The notes under the pieces are model-generated. The model did no database searches. It was not told where the DNA came from and saw only the letters and a list, made by a program, of their open reading frames with translations. The position numbers and the translations under genes are program-made. Source: DASQWP01 sp050697555 (GTDB lineage Bacteria; Actinomycetota; Thermoleophilia; Gaiellales; Gaiellaceae). Taken from it: a stretch of DNA of 7,301 nt. Every line of letters begins with the position of its first letter. Position 1 is the stretch's first letter. Below, piece by piece: positions 6,536-7,301 of this stretch. The stretch covers positions 1 through 7,301 of the forward strand of contig JBOHAD010000100.1 of the NCBI GenBank assembly GCA_050697555.1. The letters are read 5' to 3'.

Positions 6536-6779
6536 TAAAAGATCTGCAAATCAACGCGTCTGTTGTCTGTCTAGGCGCACACGAACGCGGCTTCCGTCGA
6601 TCCCGTGCTGATTCCGCTCCGCCTACAGCCAGCGGGAGCGGGCGTAGCCGGTGAAACCCGCAAGCTCGCTGCCCGTCGCGTCGGCCGGCGGTCACCCGCC
6701 GTTGGTCTAGGCGCCGTCCTCGACCTCAGCGAGGGCGGGCGCCCGAGCGGAACCGTCATCCCATGGAAGCGTCACTCGG

Positions 6780-7122
6780 CCGGCTCGCGCCGCCTGCTCG
6801 GCGGCCGGGGCCGAGCTCCTCGTCAACGCCTACCACGGGCTCGGAGCGCTTCCCTTCACGTTCCGGAGCACGGGCTCGAGGCGGCGTAGATCGTCGGGGC
6901 GGCTACAAGTACCTGCGGCTCGGGGACGGCAACTGCTTCCTGGCCACTACCGCGCGGCGCGCGTCCTCGACTTCGAGGAGCGAGCCCTCTCGCCGGAGCT
7001 CCCGCGCCGTGTCGTTGCACCAGACCGGTCTGCTTGCCCGCCTCTTCGACGCGCTCGACACGCCGGAGAGCGTGATGAGACGTGAGCGTGCCGCGTCGGG
7101 CGGCTTCCTCGCACTCGAGTGC
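6780..7122 (+). pseudogene. Kynureninase (class V aminotransferase fold) pseudogene
   Basis: Fragments of a PLP-dependent kynureninase-like enzyme, which would cleave kynurenine to anthranilate and alanine, appear in order but in changing frames. AGAELLVNAYHGLGALPF (about 6804-6860, frame of base 6780) is followed by GLEAA-stop-IVG (6872-6895, stop TAG at 6887). GYKYLRLGDGNCFLA (6901-6945) follows after a one-base loss and contains the Lys expected to bind PLP. HYRAARVLDFEERALSPEL (from 6945) is back in the first frame, after loss of about 60 residues normally present between these blocks. SLHQTGLLARLFDALD then SGGFLALE (7012-7119) completes the set, one base further on. The N-terminal half and the last C-terminal residues are missing. 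With at least three frame changes, an internal stop and deletions, it cannot be functional. It lies just upstream of the TrpB2-type gene and right of the tRNA scar. The assignment rests on remembered family motifs. Confidence 0.75.
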
Positions 7123-7149
7123 TTCCTCGCTCCCGCTCACCAAGCGGAT

Positions 7150-7155
7150 TATCCT
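7150..7155 (+). promoter_or_regulatory. Possible -10 element for a leaderless trpB2 transcript
   Basis: TATCCT fits the TANNNT form of actinobacterial -10 boxes and ends seven bases before ATG 7163, the spacing seen for leaderless mRNAs. No Shine-Dalgarno sequence precedes the ATG, which agrees. No convincing -35 is visible. Confidence 0.35.
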
Positions 7156-7162
7156 CACCGTC

Positions 7163-7301
7163 ATGAACGAGACGAAGATCACCCTGCCCGAGAGCGCGAT
7201 CCCCGAGCGCTGGTACAACATCCAGGCCGACATGCCGAACCGGCCGCAGCCGGTTCTCCACCCCGGCACCGGGGAGCCCGTCGGCCCCGACGACCTCGCC
7301 C
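7163..7301 (+). CDS. trpB2: TrpB2-type tryptophan synthase beta chain (3' end outside window)
   Basis: Only the first 46 codons are present. They read MNETKITLPESAIPERWYNI and then QADMP, followed by a short Pro-rich run, LHPGTGEPVGPDDLA. The WYNIQAD and LHPGTG.PVGPDDLA motifs are characteristic of the N-terminus of the TrpB2 subfamily (about 430-450 residues), PLP enzymes that join indole and serine to make tryptophan and often work without a TrpA partner. The PLP lysine lies beyond the window. ATG 7163 is chosen because it gives the family N-terminus. There is no ribosome site, but a TANNNT box seven bases upstream suggests leaderless expression. Upstream lies a decayed kynureninase gene, so both neighbours concern tryptophan or its breakdown products, though a functional link is only inference. 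Confidence 0.85.
   Translation, partial: MNETKITLPESAIPERWYNIQADMPNRPQPVLHPGTGEPVGPDDLA

Noticed and set aside
6310..6549. Minus-strand frame starting MQIFYGSDGTRTRDLRR
   Set aside because: This is the well-known spurious translation of the antisense of a tRNA 3' half, not a protein gene.
6633..6660. GGGAGCGGGCGTAGCCGGTG as a possible displaced 5' half of the tRNA
   Set aside because: The first seven bases would pair with the acceptor strand of the tRNA fragment, but the D-arm does not match tRNA-Asp and it lies downstream of the 3' half.
6569..6714. Direct repeat GTCTAGGCGC at 6569-6578 and 6705-6714
   Set aside because: Ten-base matches at this distance are expected by chance in a 7-kb GC-rich sequence, and nothing else supports it.
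1..7301. CRISPR array, toxin-antitoxin pair, defence island, transposase or integrase
   Set aside because: I looked on both strands and found no regularly spaced repeats and no motifs of these families.

Overview
The window is GC-rich and densely coding on its left three quarters. Third codon positions are strongly GC-biased and long spurious antisense frames are common. A DrrA/DrrB-type exporter, an MDR-family quinone reductase, a CPA1 antiporter, an aldo/keto reductase and a TrpB2-type gene together suggest a chromosomal segment of a high-GC actinobacterium. Class Thermoleophilia is possible, but I cannot establish it from this sequence.

Layout, left to right. (1) 1-1571: a two-gene ABC exporter operon on + (ATPase truncated by the window edge, then a permease with a 4-base ATGA overlap). 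(2) 1572-1856: a convergent gap holding copy A of a diverged dispersed repeat and inverted repeats that could act as terminators. (3) 1857-2876 on -: a zinc-less NADPH:quinone reductase-like enzyme, divergent from (4) 2956-4545 on +: a CPA1/NhaP-type Na+/H+ antiporter with a charged cytosolic tail. (5) 4620-5615 on +: an aldo/keto reductase with all four catalytic residues, followed by a nested inverted repeat. (6) 5616-7162: about 1.5 kb without an intact gene. It holds repeat copy B, a degenerate minus-strand frame containing a perfect 16-bp tandem duplication, a 3' half of a tRNA-Asp gene (an attachment-site-like scar) next to inverted repeats, and a frameshifted, internally deleted kynureninase pseudogene. 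(7) 7163-7301 on +: the first 46 codons of a TrpB2-type tryptophan synthase beta chain, cut by the window edge and possibly translated from a leaderless transcript.

The intact genes look like ordinary stress and housekeeping functions: drug or lipid export, pH and Na+ homeostasis, and NAD(P)H-dependent carbonyl or quinone reduction. They do not form one pathway. The most informative part is the decayed interval 5616-7162. The tRNA fragment's orientation would place any integrated element to its left, with resident chromosome (kynureninase remnant, trpB2) to its right. I see no integrase, transposase, CRISPR array, toxin-antitoxin pair or defence system, and I do not think the window contains a new multi-gene system.
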